This document shows positions 25,544 to 38,475 of a stretch of 64,000 nt of DNA, piece by piece. The stretch lies in the NCBI GenBank assembly GCA_022376465.1, contig JACDTU010000007.1, forward strand, positions 868,001 to 932,000, read 5' to 3'. The translations under genes were made by a program, and so were the position numbers. The stretch's first letter is position 1, and each line of letters begins with the position of its first letter. This DNA is from Cubamyces lactineus. Taxonomy: Eukaryota; Basidiomycota; Agaricomycetes; Polyporales; Polyporaceae. Below the pieces are notes generated by a model that ran no database searches, had not been told where the DNA came from, and saw only the letters and a list, made by a program, of their open reading frames with translations.

Positions 25544-26361
25544 TTCGCCGAGGGAGGAGGGCGCAAAGCAAGAATAGAATGGGCTGCTCTGCAGTCCCCT
25601 GCAGGAGTATAAATAGTGTCGAGAACAATGGCCCTGGGCCTGCCATAAGCATAAGACGGCACCAAGCGCATCGACGCTCAGAACATAAAGCGGGCCATGG
25701 CCCAAAGCAGGTGATGTCCCTGCATGCTGCTGCCAGGGCGCGAAGCTCACACAGCGCGGCGGCTGACGGTGCGCTACACGGGCCCATGCACGCCCATTCA
25801 GATCGAGCCCGGGTGGTGCTGCGGGTCAGGAGGCTTTCCGAACTCGAGGCGGGCAGAGTTGGAATGCGCCCGGAATGGAGAGAGGCAGCACGTATCAGAA
25901 GCAGGAATGCAGAGCAGGTCCATCGAGAGGGCTGATAGAACGGGCCCTGCGCGCGGACGCGCCCGCGAGAAGGCGAGTATCCGCATGGACTGCGCTGCAT
26001 CTCTGCCCAACTTGCATCAGGCGGCGCGGTCACGCGCCGGTGCGCGTCCCGTCACAGCCTGGCGCGTATGTCACGCTCTCATGGAGACGCTCGATCGACG
26101 GCCGAGGACGAGCCGCACAACATTGTACGAGCTCGCAGGTGCTGGTGGAGTCGTGCATGTAGCTTGCAGCTGAACAGATCGTGCATGCATGGTACACTTG
26201 AAAAAGTTCTGTGAAACATAAGGCAAACCATGCGTTCACAGAGAGACGGAATTCACGGGGTCGTGGTAGCATAAGGTGACTTTAAGTTAGAGCAGATGGC
26301 GTCACTCCGAGGGGAAGCATCGTATGATCCCGAAGAGCAACTGCAGTCCACGTCGTCGACT
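25544..26361. promoter_or_regulatory. GH17 promoter and intergenic region
   Basis: The minus-strand promoter of the GH17 gene lies at the left, with TATTTATA at 25608-25615. Overlapping frames on both strands (25254-26033 minus, 25528-25935 plus) are composition artefacts of GC-rich sequence. Nothing else is recognised before the 3' end of the gelsolin-repeat gene. Confidence 0.6.
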
Positions 26362-29300
26362 TCAACTATCAACATGCATCTGTCAGCGCACGTTGACAGA
26401 CAGAAGGGCAAAGGCGTGAATGCTTACATCGGTTAGTGCTTCGCCGGCAGGTATCAAGTTCATATGTTCCGGGATATTGCCTCCGTTCTGTCCACATGTC
26501 AGTCAGACAGATGGCTACCAGCGGATGCTTCATGGATTGATCTCACCAATTCAGATTCTTCAAATTCTCGGAAGGTCAGCAGGAGGTCATTGGGTATCTG
26601 AGTGGGGAATACGAGGGCGTGTACAGGGGGCGTGAATGGCCGCTCCGAAGACGCTTTCTGCGCGAGTGCCTATGAATAGCTCAGTGTCAATGGTGCTTCG
26701 CATCGCATCCCAGTGGAAAGAAGGACGACGTACTTCGGCGATAGATAAGGCCAGCCGAATGTCGAGTCTGCGCCCGCGCGCTCCGCTGCCTACCAGGACG
26801 AACAGCTCCCAAACGCAGTCGACGAGGAAAACGGAGTCGCTGAACTCCCGCGGGGCTGGGAATGCGGCAATTGGCTTGACCTGCAGTGACTTAGAGTTAG
26901 ATGCCGACGTAAAAGAAGACAGGCCTGAGATCTCACAGCTTCTGCACCCTGCTTCGCATCCACGATCCAGGCCCGAGGGTCGAGTGATGTTGGTGCACCG
27001 ACACGCCACCGCCAGTAGTCGGCCTTGGCGTAGTCGCCTTCGCCCAGAATCATCCAGAACATCTCGTCCGCTTGGCTCTCGTCTTCGCTCATCTCGACAA
27101 CGTGTTCGGCGGAAGACGCCAGCGCCTGAGCGTATTTGAGGGCTGCCTGCTGCTCTGCAGGGATAGAACCACGGCCGTGCCATACGTAGTAGGTGTCCAG
27201 TATGGAGATACAGTAGCAGTACCCGGAGCACAGATGCTTGATGCCCTGGATGACATGTTAGATCTATGATTCAAAGATGAGATCAAACAGGAGAGCAGAT
27301 ACCAAATCAAGCTCGTCAATGAAGATGAGGCCGTGCAGCGAGCGAACGACGTGCATTGCCGTATTTTCCGCACTCCAGTGTGTCCGGGTGCCCTGACGGG
27401 TAGCGAGCTGCCCGCCAAGGATGAAGACGAACTCCGCAGGTTCGCGGGATTGATGCACCATCATCTACACTCTTGTCAATACTGACACGCAGTGAGAGGA
27501 TAGAAGAGCGTACGGGTGTGGTCCCATAGCGGCGCGCAAGCTCTTGCAGCTTCTGCGTTTCTCGCTCTCCGATATGTGCATGGCGACCCTGCCATCCCCA
27601 GACCTTGGTTTGCACAAGGCCGCTCGAGCGTGCCTTTGCCCGATGGACAACTGCGAGGAACTCGGCGTCATAGAATATGTTCGCATCTTTGGTGATGGCG
27701 GTGGCCGTGTTTCCAGTGATCGAGAGCACGTCGACAGAAACCGTGTTTAGGTCCGGGTCGGGCGTGTATGACAGGCGAGGCGCGCGGTAGAGTGCATCTA
27801 CGTCGACATGCGGCAGAGGTTCGTCGACATGCGCTAGAAATATCCAGCTGTGAGCAGGGGCGGGAAATTGAGCCACAAAGTGACAGTGGACATACCAAGA
27901 TGAATCCGCTCAGGTTTCGGGTCCGGCTTGACCTCAACCGCTTCAATTGTCACCACGATGTCTTGCGCCTTCTCCTTCTCCTTTGTTTCTACCTTCGCTT
28001 CATCCTTTGTCACTTCGGCTTCATTCACGTCAACTGAGATGGGCGCGGTTCCACGAGCGAGCGTCCCGGCAGGGGACGGCGCCGGCGTCTTCTCTTCAGC
28101 AAGAGGCGGCAGAACAAACGCAGAGTATTTCTCATAGCTAGATTTCCGACGCTCGAGCGCAGGGGCCGATAAAGCAGCAGGCGCTCCGTTGCTCCGTGGC
28201 CCCCAATTCGCGACCACGTTCTTGACACTCGGGGGCTCCCACGACTCTTCATCCTCATCTTTGTCCTTGGGGAGTGCTTCAGAGGCAGGCGGTACCTGCA
28301 CCTCGGACGCTGGGGGAGGCGAAGGGCGTTTCGTCTCGATCGGCGAAGTGGACACTGGGCTCGTAGATTGGAGTACCTCCTGGAAGACCTGCGCCACATC
28401 CATGACGGTGGCACGGTTTCCAGTACTGGGGATGCGAGTGTGCTTGGCAGGACTCGCAGGCACCTTCTGCGTTGATGTTTGTGGAGGGGTGATTGAGGGG
28501 CTCCGCGCTGGTTGGGGTGGCGCCAACGGACTGACAGGACTTGTCTTCCCCGGCGTTGAGACGGGTGGTGCGCGAACATCCAGCGACGGTTTGGACGGCA
28601 CAGCGGGCTTCCTCGCAGGAGAGTTCGCCCTGCCCTGAGATGACGGCGGGGACGGATATTGCGACAAGGGAGACGTCGTCCTACCAGTGCTGGAAGAGTC
28701 TGATATGTTCAACGACGACGCCTTATGTTCAGGCTTGACGGGGACCAATTTCTCTCGTACTGGGGAAGCTTCACGTATAGCGGCCAGCTTCGACGCCGAC
28801 GCAACTGGCGCGGTCTTGCCCTTGCGCGGCTTCTTCGCGCGGTCCTTCGTCGGCTACACGCAGAAGGAGAACAGCCACACGTCAGCCCCGATCGCAGCAG
28901 CACAAGAAACGCAAGCAGAGGGGGTGTGAAGGCAAGGCAAGGCAAGGCAAAGCATATGCATGAATTCTACGGCGAAGCAACAGGTGTATCCGACAAGCGT
29001 ACCGGGAAAGCAATGTTACCAAAAGGAACGTACATGACTGAGTGGCTGGCCCGACGATGGAGGAAGCCCCGCCGCGCCCCGCTCCTGCACAAGCCCACTG
29101 CTCGTCGTCCGCGTCCGCACGCGCATCCCTAGCTCGTCCACGTCCGGCGTCGCCGATATCTCGCTACGCGGGGGCTGTGGAATGGGCGGGTCACCAGTCT
29201 TTGCGGGCTGGATGTATGTGATGACCGTCTTGGACGAGCCGAGCAATCCACGAGGTCCAGCACCGCTCTCACTCATCGAAGAGGGACCTGCAACGGAGTC

Positions 29301-30867
29301 TCCCGTCCTCATGGTCGGTAGTGACGGAAGAGACGACTTCGACTTCAGAGCCCGGCCGGTGTTGTCGGACTTGAGCGGTGCACTATAGGTCGATGTAGTA
29401 GGCGACCCTGGATCAACCGTAAACGACTTTCGCAAGGGCATGGGCTTAGGAGAGATGACCGGAGGCGAACCCGTGGCACTATTGAACTGCCAACGGTCGA
29501 GCACGGAGCTCTGCCTCCTCCCAGTAGGATCTTTCCTGTCAGGCGTAGGTGAGCTTTCAGGAGAGGCGATGGCCAACTCGCTGGTCTTCTTGACCATGTT
29601 CTGCACAAAGCCACGGCCCTGTAGTCTACTGAGACTAGGCGTCGGTTCCTTCGCCGGGGGTGGCTTAAGGAACGCCGGGGAGGGATTGTGCGATGGCGGC
29701 ATCTGCGGGCTTCCAAACGAAGGTCGTGGAGACGGCTGGATAGGACGGGCTAAACCAGGGGCCTGGGAAGGAGGCTTGGGTGACCGGGTAGGTGAGGGCG
29801 GAGGGGGTGTATGAGGGGTGTACGCAGCCGCAGAAAGTGGTCGGGGTGCGGGCGATTTGGACGGTGCTGGCGAACTGCTAGGCCCATGGGGAGTGATAGG
29901 GCGAATTGTTGGATGTGGAGAATGAGACAGTGTTCGAACAATTGGATCGGGTTTGGGCTTGGCCGGGAATGTCTCTGCTGATGGACTAGCTCTAGCTGGA
30001 GCAGCACCTGTGGGCGTACTGATGGTACGCTGACGAGTCGCACTGTATGAAGACGATCCAGTATGGCTGGGGAGCACCTTGCGCTCCTCGGCCTTCTCTA
30101 CAGCGGCGCGCACTGACGACGGGGTGCTGATGCGACGATCCCTCGCCTGCTGTCCATTGGCGGAACTGGGAAGTTGACTCTCCTGCTCCCGTATTGCACG
30201 AGCTACAACGGAAACGCTTCCGTTGCCAGTCATACCAGGCATGGCAACCCCACCACGACCAAAGACGGGGTGGGGAGCGGAAATGTGCGTTCGCTGCTCG
30301 AACTGCGTTGGGTCGTGCGCGTCCTGCTGCGGAGCGTGCTTCGTGAGCCTTGGGCCTGTCGCGCGCCCTCCAATGAACGCAGCGAGAGACATAGGCTCTG
30401 CAGGCCGCTTAGGCTGACTAGGTGAAATTGGAGGGTTGGGTGTCGTAGGCTTTGGCGAAGTACTCTCTCCCATGAGCTTCCGAAGTGCATCATCTTGATT
30501 TCTCTGCCTGTCGGTGGCTGAGAGGACATTGTCGGTAGTGTGGGATCGGTCCTCGGTCTTCAGTGGAGATGCGGCCTGAGCTGATCGCGTACAAAGTGAG
30601 TTCCTTGTATATGATGCGAATAGTAATGGGCTCACGTAGGTCTACGCTGTTTGAACGACTAGCATATCCCGTGCTCCTTCGAAGACGAGCTTGTCTCGAC
30701 GCCGCAATCTCCGCCTCGAGCCGACGAGTCTCAGCCTCCTCGTCTTCATCAACTTGCTTCTGCAGCTCCTTGATCTTGCTTGTCCACTCTGCAAGGCTAG
30801 CATCCGGTTTAGGAGGAATGTTCAGCGTGCTCCGCCGTGCGGCACTGGCAGGGCGTGGTAGATCCAT
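26362..30867 (-). CDS. Gelsolin-repeat protein with long disordered N-terminus
   Basis: Predicted actin-regulating cytoplasmic protein. Ten exons, minus strand: 30636-30867, 29034-30580, 27896-28853, 27514-27833, 27303-27464, 26937-27245, 26734-26880, 26547-26669, 26428-26487 and 26362-26379; 1291 residues, every junction in frame. Residues 1-75 contain a coiled coil (KIKELQKQVDEDEEAETRRL). Residues of about 80-900 are Ser/Pro/Thr-rich and low complexity, with many SP sites. From about residue 900 the sequence shows gelsolin-type repeats: LDTxSVDVL-like strands, KVWGWQGRHAHIGERE, FVFILGGQLATRQGTR, then YYVWHGRGSIPAEQQ and a third repeat with FLVDCVWELFVLVGSGARG. The architecture fits the fungal DUF4045/gelsolin family, an assignment made from memory. 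The second intron is 180 nt, long for this locus, and contains four GGCAA repeats (28931-28950). The last exon encodes only five residues. Confidence 0.85.
28931..28950. repeat. (GGCAA)4 inside a gelsolin-gene intron
   Basis: Four perfect GGCAA units within the 180-nt second intron of the gelsolin-repeat gene. It resembles GGCAAGG strings in the MITE at 22711-23229, but no inverted repeat or target duplication is present, so it is treated as a simple repeat. Confidence 0.75.
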
Positions 30868-31299
30868 GGCGTTCCCAAGCGAGATTGTTCACGACGAGGT
30901 TTGATGAAAGCCACTCGCTCCGTTCGCACTGCGTCGTCACAGGCAAGGCATTAGGTACCAGGCTGGCACAGATGGGTATAGAGCCTTTGGAAAGAGCGGA
31001 CAGGGATGTAGAATGGAGGTTGGGAGTTGGGCTTGAGAAGCGCGCTAGCCCACGGCCAATCGCCATGGGCGCCTCTCCTTCACTTCCGGTATAGCTGCGG
31101 CATCGTAAGTACGCAGGATTGTATAGGGCCTTATAGCATCATATTAGGCCGCGTTACATAGCTCCAACTTACCTGCAGCGCATACCTGGAGCGAAGGCGA
31201 AAGTGATTCATACACTAGTCAAGGCCACCAATGGTACGGTATCAAGAGCTCGGGTATTATGTAGTACGTCTTGGCATTTACAAGCATTCTCCTGTGTAT
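30868..31299. promoter_or_regulatory. Promoter of the gelsolin-repeat gene and 3' flank of GH16
   Basis: A 432-bp spacer between two minus-strand genes. It must contain the gelsolin-gene promoter and the GH16 3' UTR. No TATA box or other signal was recognised. Confidence 0.5.
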
Positions 31300-32828
31300 C
31301 TACAAGAGGACCCAGGAGAAAGCAGCCAAGACAACAGACGCAACGACCCCCATCATGCCCCGCACGCTCCCTGCAGCACCATTCGCAGAGCCAGCAGCTC
31401 CTGGCGAAGCTGTGGCAATCACTGTCTCGCCTGCGGACACGGATGCGACCAGGACAGACGAATCTGTGGAGAACGCCTTGATGGACGAGATCTCGAAGTA
31501 CGCGTCGGCGTAGTTAGTGCCGTTGTTGATCACGTTGTCGACGTACTGTTGATACGGTGGAGGACGTCAGAGGCGATACTCGAGAGATGCGTAGTAAACG
31601 CAGCGCGGCGCGTCAGACTTACGCAGACAGATTGAGACCCGTCTCCGCCACAGGTAGCTTGGTACTCCGAAGGAACGCCAGCCCTGTATCGTATTAGCTC
31701 GAGCTGGCTAGAACTCAGAGTGGATCACGCACCAGTCGCCACAAAGCGTGATATCAATGACCATCTGTTGTGGCCCGAAGAACTTGTTGATGTCGCAAGA
31801 CGACGATGCAACTGAGGCAGACGGGGTTCCCCATGACGTGGGGTCGATGGTCTTGTTCGCGTTCGTGACAGATTCGGGGACGTCTTTGCGCTACATTGCA
31901 ATACCGGTCCGTTAATACTGCTGATGAGCGGAAGGTAGCAATCAAATATCACATACCGACCAGAACCAGATGCTAGACGAACGTGATCAGTTACATAGAA
32001 CATCGATTCGCATGGCATGGGGAAAATGCTCACCTGATACCACTAGACTCGAGCTGCATAGCCCATACGCCTCCGCCGGCGGAGGCGAAGGCATCACCGT
32101 AGCTATTGGCCTGTGTCTCCGACACTGTGCAGCCAGTGCCGGACGAGCAATCAGTCTCCCCGACCTTGCCAGTCTGCTTCGCTGACGAAGATAGGGAGCA
32201 GCCTGGTTGCGTGTGCAACGCCATCTGGTTCGCGGTCATCTTGTTGACGCCCTCGAAGATGTCGATCTCGCCACCCTTTGGCCAGTCGATGCCCTTCATC
32301 CAGAAACTGGGCCATACCTGGAGTCGACATCGACAATCAGGTTAAGAGACTGAGAGGATAGGGGGTACATACCGAACAGCCAAATGGCAAGTGTGTCGCA
32401 TCGAAGACGACGACTGAGCCTACTGGGAAGTAATCCTGGGTAGATACTCGGACCTGCATGGCGATCAGAAAGCTAGACACACCAAAGCGAAGGTTGATCA
32501 TACCGAATTACGCTTTTGGTTAGACGGGACAAAACTTGTATCATCAACCTTCACAATGGCATGGCCGGCATCGTTCACATAGGTCAACTTCGACGAGGTT
32601 GCCGTGTTCTGGTCCACCCAGGTCACGTCACCTGTCCAGTACATTACGTTAGCCAATGTCTGCGCAATACAAGAATACCGACTTACCGTTCGTCAGGTTG
32701 TCGAAGTTGCCGTAGAAATCCCATCCCTTGAAGAAGTCCGTGCCTGAGTACTCCTTGACCAGGTTGTACCCCGCAAGCGCAGGCGTAGCAGCGAAAAGAG
32801 CGGACACCAGCGGGATGGCGTGGCGCAT
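31300..32828 (-). CDS. GH16 endo-beta-1,3(4)-glucanase, GPI-anchored
   Basis: Predicted secreted, surface-bound beta-glucanase. Eight exons on the minus strand (32687-32828, 32504-32631, 32373-32453, 32034-32317, 31957-31972, 31733-31890, 31623-31683, 31300-31545) give 371 residues; the 16-nt fifth exon is required to keep frame. The signal peptide is MRHAIPLVSALFAATPALAG. The GH16 active-site motif E-x-D-x-x-E is present as GGEIDIFEGVN, with Glu 134 as likely nucleophile and Glu 139 as acid/base. Flanking family landmarks are VWPSFWMKG, QMALHTQPGC and WAMQLESSG. The C-terminus is Ser/Ala/Gly-rich and ends in GMMGVVASVVLAAFSWVLL, a typical GPI-attachment signal. A TATATATA box lies at 32979-32986, 151 bp upstream of the start. 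A role in wall glucan remodelling or external digestion is inferred. Confidence 0.92.
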
Positions 32829-33896
32829 ATTGAAAGAATTCTAGGAATTCCAAGGAGGTATGAAAAAAGTGAATAGAGTGAGAACGCGACCCGGCACTGC
32901 CAAAGGTCAACCAAGCTAAAGGAAAGGGGGAGGGGGAAAGGATGGGGTCCAACTCGTCAGCATCGTCAGCGCTGGAGGTATATATACGCTGTTGCTTGTC
33001 GCTTCCGGGTTGCCCGGAGCCAGTCCAATGACGTTCAAGGACAACGAATTATTCGAGGGCACTTGTTGTTTGCCGACACATGCTGGGGGTTGAACCGTTG
33101 AACGTTGGGTCGGACGAGCGTCTCCCGGGTCGCAATGGCGACCATGAAAGGGCGTTGGAGCGCGTCGCAGCGGGCAACACATTCTCCGGCGGCTGGATGT
33201 GGAGCAATTATAAGCGTGGTGAGCATCTCCAGCATGGTTCGAAGTTCGAACCGACACCTGAGAGCTCTCGAGGTCGGGATGCTGCGCCGCGGCGTCGTGG
33301 TTCTCGTTCCCATCCCTTCTGGCGCCTATCTCTGAGAGCGCTGCCATGAAGGCACGAATTCGTCGCTGGCCACTGCAAGGTGGGGCTCGTGAGGTGAACG
33401 CTGTAGTTGGGAAACACTGGTTTCTGGATTTTCACGTAGTTGCGTGCCTTGTTTTGGGGCCGCCGCCGATGAGCATACCGTACACATTGCGTAAATGAAC
33501 GGTGACAATAAAACCGTCATGATGATGGCGAAGGGTAAAGAAGTAGTGAGCATTTCAGGCGCTTGTGCTCGGACATACGTACCGCCTCGGCAGCGCGGCA
33601 GCCACTGGCATCCTCTGCTCGAAACCCCGACATGTCAGGTCAATTTCCAAGAGAGTGGTCATGGAAGACTCGAAGACAGTGCCGCGACTTGTCGTACAAC
33701 ACTGGCCGAGCAGTGTGCTACAATGGTCGTGGCTTCGTTCGGATGATCTCCACGAGTAGCCATGCTACTACATATGCGTTGTAGGGCTATAAGTACAGCG
33801 GGTGTAAAGCTTCACCATGAAGCCACAGAGCTTAGCAGACCCTGTCCCTCCACTCCATACACCGCGGAGGAATATATCGTCTAGGACTTGGATACG
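32829..33896. promoter_or_regulatory. Divergent intergenic region with GH16 promoter
   Basis: The GH16 promoter (minus) with a TATATATA box at 32979-32986 lies at the left, and the promoter of the plus-strand gene at 33897 at the right. Overlapping frames at 32916-33347 have no motifs. Nothing else is recognised. Confidence 0.6.
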
Positions 33897-34521
33897 ATGA
33901 GGCTTCCGTTCTACTGCGCGTCTCGGCTGGCGGATCAACCCAGTGCTGGCCTCCCATCCTCACTTCGCCTCACCCTCGGACGTTACTCGACTTCACTTCC
34001 GTCCTCGAGCTCGACATCCCCGAGTTCACGTTCGACTATGCCGTACCGATACCTCATCGGCGCGGTGGCAGGCGTGGGGGCCGTAGGTGTTGCAGGTATG
34101 TATCGTGACGTCGAACGAAACCGCGTCCCTCACTGCGTATGGACTAGCAAAACCGTAACTTAATGGCACCGTATTGCATTGACAGGATACACGTGGTACC
34201 AGATGTCCGCCATGAAACGCCTCGTGGATGGCGCTGCAGCTGCGAAGGCGCGTTACAATGATACCAAGGCGGTTGTGGCGGAGACACACGAGGCTGCGAA
34301 GGTGAAGGCGGCGGACGTGTCTACTTCGGTCAAGGAGAAGTCGGCCGGTATCAAGGAACGCTTGGGGCGCTACCGTGCTAACGCTGCGCAAAAGGCGGAA
34401 AATGTATGTAGAAACCTTGTGCATGATGCACGCGTCTTAGAGGCTGGTGAGCTCGATACAGAGCACGGAGGAGTCCGAGTCGAACGAAGGTCCCGAAGAG
34501 CAACAACGCAAAGCTTCTTGA
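33897..34521 (+). CDS. Small membrane protein with LEA-like helix, probably mitochondrial
   Basis: Function unknown. Exons 33897-34095, 34186-34403 and 34462-34521 give 158 residues with in-frame GT-AG introns. The N-terminus is basic and Ser-rich without acidic residues (RLTLGRYSTSLPSSSSTS), like a mitochondrial presequence. It is followed by one short membrane segment (YLIGAVAGVGAVGVAGYTWY, about residues 50-70). The rest is a long Ala/Lys/Glu-rich amphipathic helix (KARYNDTKAVVAETHEAAKV) with the periodicity of LEA/apolipoprotein-like helices, ending in an acidic tail. An internal start at MPYRYLIG is possible. The architecture parallels the gene at 45820-46627. Confidence 0.7.
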
Positions 34522-34702
34522 GGACAATCAGGCTTTTGCGACGGGGCCCAGGGATTTCATCTAATTCGCGCACTGCTGTCGATTGCTTTCTTGATGCTGC
34601 TACATTGGTTACGAACTTGCTGGTCTACCTTGCCGCGAAAGATGCCCCATATCCAATATCCCCACTCGCTTCCATTCACGTGCTTCTGTTCCCTGTTCGG
34701 CT

Positions 34703-36805
34703 TCACAACCCCACCGCCGCCTTCAGCTTCGCAAAGTTAGGAGTGCCGAGGCCAGTAACCTAACACGAAATCCATATCAGCCCTCCAACTCAGCACTGTG
34801 AGAGATATTCGTGGACGGCTCACCGGATCCCACCCCGTGCCGGCGGGGAACCCGTTCGTGTTGCACCCAGGGTTGCTCCCAGTCGTGATATCGTTCAATG
34901 CCGCTGCGCCCGTCGAGTACAAGAACGGGTTTAAGAAGCCCAGCGGGGGCTTGCCCTCCGCCGCGAGCCCGTCATTCAGGAGCGACACGACGCTCGCAAA
35001 GATCGGGCTCGAGCAGCTCGTGCCCGCGACGAGGCCGAACTCGCCTCCGACGACGATCTCGACGTTGTCGCCCATCGCGGCGACGTCGGGGAACGCGCGC
35101 CCGGAGCGGTTGAACTTGCCCGAGTTGGTGTTGCCGAGGGCGGTCAGGAATGAGGAGACCGCGGTGGATTGGTAGCTCGGTTGCGCGAAGAAGTTGGAGA
35201 ATCCGCCGGAGGAGAAGCTGGCGGACGTCTCAGGCACACCTGTCGTTGCGCCGACGGAAGTCATGCTGTCGTATCGTGAGCACGCAATCACTGAAAGCTC
35301 ATGAAGTGGGGACGCTTACAATGGGCAGCCTGAGGGGAACGTGGGGAGGAAGGTAGTGCAACGCGTGGTTTGCGAACCGGCCACACCACCGTCACCAGAG
35401 GCGAAGAGAATCGAAACGCCGCGGGCGCCGAGCTGGGCATATGCATTGCAGAGATTGCTGAGAGAGAGTTAGCATCGACGAGGTCGACTGTTCTAGAGTC
35501 TCAGACACAACTCACTTTGCAAGAGCGCGTGAGATGGTGTTCTCGTTCTGTCCGTAACTGGTGGTCAACACCTGTGGGGGAGAGTTCTCGCCCAGAAGGA
35601 AGTTGATGATGTCCAGGAAGCCCTCAAGTGCGCCATCGTGGAAATCTTCGCCGACGGAGATGAAGAACGTTGGCACTTCGGTGGCGACGCCCACAGTATA
35701 CTGAATATCGAGGTTCTGCACAGCCGAGAAGGATCAGCATCGTAACCGAGCACACACAAGTGTCCGTACCGCCTCGACGCCAGCCTCACGAGGGGACTGA
35801 GGATTTGAACCGCCATCGAGGGTTTGCAGTTGGAACGTCGTCGTCGAAGGCACGTCTGGCCTGAAGTTGGTCAAGAATGTCTACGAGTCTACTGTTTCAC
35901 TACCTCGCACGAATGATATAGCCGTGCCACTAACCTTCAGATCGGCCTGGTTGGCAAACTGTTCGATGAAGCCGCTGACGCCGAGCTGGTTCGTGGATGT
36001 CGTGGCGGGTGTAGTCGGGATACCATAGAGTGCCTGCAGGCACGAGGGCGTGATGGTCGTCGCGCAGGATGCTGGAACAGCGTCAGAAGTGAGGTTGACA
36101 GCTGGTTTAGCCTTGGGCGGGGCGATCATCGCAGGGAGACGCGCGAATGGGTTGGGGAAGCTACGAGGAGGGATGTGAGGAAAGTGAAAACAATGGCTAG
36201 TTCATGGTCAAGAAATACTTACGTTATGGTGGGATGCACGAGATCCAAGTGGCCCTGCAGATCAGTGGGGATCGAGTATGACAAGGTACGAATGGACGTC
36301 TTTCCGGTCTCCTGGTGGGTGAAGACCGAGAAGTCGGCATCGAACAGTTCGTTGGCCTTGCTGACTGGGATAGAGAAGCTGAGCCAGTCTCCAGCAGGAG
36401 AGATGGGCTTGGCATCGATCCCGTTCTCAGCAAACCAGGCATTGACTGCAGCAACGCTGTCCGCGGACGGTGCAACGAATTTCTCGACCTGTTAACAGGC
36501 ATGTGAGGCTCAGTTCGAGCATGAGATATAGGCTAACCACAACTTACCTCCTCCTTGCTGAGGTGTTGGCCATACAAAGCGTTGGAAGGGGTGCTAACGT
36601 CCATGAGGGCCTTCTCAAGACCAGCGGGGTCACTCTGAACCAGAGCGACGCGCAGGTTCAAGACCGTGTCCTGGGGCGCCGCCCCAGAGAGCACAAAGCC
36701 TTCCGGGATGTCCTCCCTGGCTTCATGCACCTGCATGCTGCGCGCCATTGGTTTGGCGGCGCAGATGGCTGCGAGGCAAGCGACGAGGGCGGCCCTAGTG
36801 AGCAT
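34703..36805 (-). CDS. Sedolisin (S53) serine carboxyl protease, copy 1
   Basis: Predicted secreted acid protease of the tripeptidyl-peptidase/sedolisin type. Eight exons on the minus strand (36548-36805, 36223-36488, 35935-36160, 35770-35880, 35516-35715, 35320-35457, 34824-35265, 34703-34759) give 565 residues. A signal peptide ([16 protein letters not shown]) precedes a pro-domain of about 190 residues that aligns with the kumamolisin-type propeptide ([20 protein letters not shown]). The catalytic pair is Glu 286 and Asp 290 ([12 protein letters not shown]), the oxyanion Asp lies in ASGDGGV and Ser 483 in [10 protein letters not shown]-terminal calcium-site pattern ([21 protein letters not shown]) is complete. 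All key residues are intact, so it should be active. It pairs with the copy at 49912-51951. Confidence 0.95.
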
Positions 36806-38293
36806 CTCGGCCGCTGATCCAGAGTCGGCTGCGGTGATGAGCAGCCAAAGTCTTCAGGCGCAGCATTCTTATACTGCTAGGAAAGAAGAAGTTCGGGATA
36901 TTGAGCAGAGCACGGGGTCGAATGGTCTGATTGCACGGTCACACGAAGCAACGCGCGGCTTCGGTTGGGAGTGAGAATTGCGAAAGGCTTCGACATGTGG
37001 AGCTCGTTGGGAACTACAGTGTCGCATGGGCCATTGTCGGTATGCAGAGAGGATCGAGTATATCCGGAGCTTGACGATGGGCTATCATTGAACGGTGCCA
37101 TGAGCGCAGCGAGCTGATCATTCTCATGAGATGATGCTCATGAGAGCATTTCGCCAAGAACGCGAGTAGCGGAGGGTGCTACCATTCGGGCGCTATCAAG
37201 ACAAGGCCCGATGGGCTGGGCACACGCCTCGATGGCTCGGATGAGCTTTGTACGATGCGTCTGATAGCAGTCTTCATGGGAACTGGTGTGGGCGAAATTA
37301 GACAGTCATTCAGTACAAAGTGAGTAGGATAGATATGTTATCGCAGCCCAGACGGCTTCAGTGCTTGCGATAGATGTCCGGAATCCCAGGTCGTCGGTCG
37401 AAGCACGATGGGGCTAGCACGGGGACACCATAGATGAGAGTAAGTGAGAAGTTGCGAAGAGTATCCGTGGCTTATGCACCCGAGAGAAGCGCCGGTGGGT
37501 CCCAATTAGGAACTCCTCCTTTTCAACGCTCGGGTTCCTTTAGACGCTCGTTCGGGTTGATGCAACGTTACTGTGCGCGTCAGCTGTAGCGACAGCTACT
37601 CGTGCGAAACTTCGGTCACGATGATCAACTCTAGGTCTCCACTGCTTTCGCTGTGTCATTTCTCTCGCTAGGTCACTCAAGACGTCTCTAGATCCCTTAC
37701 GCACTGTGAACGGACTTGAGTTCACAGCTCATTGACCAGCTAGACAATAGGGTTCTACATAGCCTTATGTATTCGCGTGTATCACAGACATGCCAAAGCA
37801 AAAATTTTGGCAACGCTCGATGGTACGCATAATTGTGCGAAGCAAAAGGGGATGAGATCTCAAAATACTCGTATGCTCTGTGAGTAATGGTCCCTAACCA
37901 GGCCTTCGTGGAGAGACTAGTCACGAACTGGCCTTTCTAATATGTTCATTCAGTTGTCATTTTCCTCCTCAGGGTTGTGTATCCGGCACCGGGCTTCGTC
38001 CATCGGTCAGAAGACAACTCTACAATCACAACTCAAGATGCCCCATGAACAAGAGGCACATGAAGTTTTCAACTTGAGGCGTTTGGGGAAAGCGTGACTC
38101 GGAGTACCGCATCCCGGAAGAGAAAAACATCCGTATCGCCACAAACTGCACGATCCGCTCATCTAGCCTATTACGGTGAGGACAAGGTTTGTTTTATGTC
38201 CCAACGAACCTTGTCGCGACGAACTTTTGTGTCCCCTATCTCCCATAGTAGTAGGATCGTGCTCCTCATATTCAGGGTCGTACAGCGCTAGCA

Positions 38294-38348
38294 ACAGCTT
38301 CACGGACCTGTACGGTAAGTCAGTCCCGACGCAGTGGCATATATATCG
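38294..38348 (+). promoter_or_regulatory. Conserved promoter block, copy A
   Basis: Aligns without gaps to 42452-42506. The core GACCTGTACGGTAAGTC (38305-38321) differs from copy B at one base. It is followed, 13 bases later, by TGGCAT in both copies. It lies 234 bp before the ATG and upstream of the TATA box, so it is more likely an upstream activating element than leader sequence, despite containing a donor-like GGTAAGTC. Confidence 0.65.
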
Positions 38349-38468
38349 TCTCACTGCCAAACGAGCCTTTCGTTTTTACTCCCTGAGCAACGGCCGTCAC
38401 AGCATAGTACTATGGCGTACTCGAATGCACTAAAATGGATGACTCTGCAAGAACGCGAGGGGAAACGG

Positions 38469-38475
38469 TATAAAA
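38469..38475 (+). promoter_or_regulatory. TATA box of zinc-finger gene A
   Basis: TATAAAA in the context GGTATAAAATG, 64 bp before the start codon at 38539. The paralogous gene B has the same GGTATAAAA string at a similar distance. Confidence 0.65.

Noticed and set aside
28931..28950. GGCAAGG repeats as a possible fragment of the MITE
   Set aside because: Only a pentanucleotide repeat is present; no inverted repeat end or target duplication.
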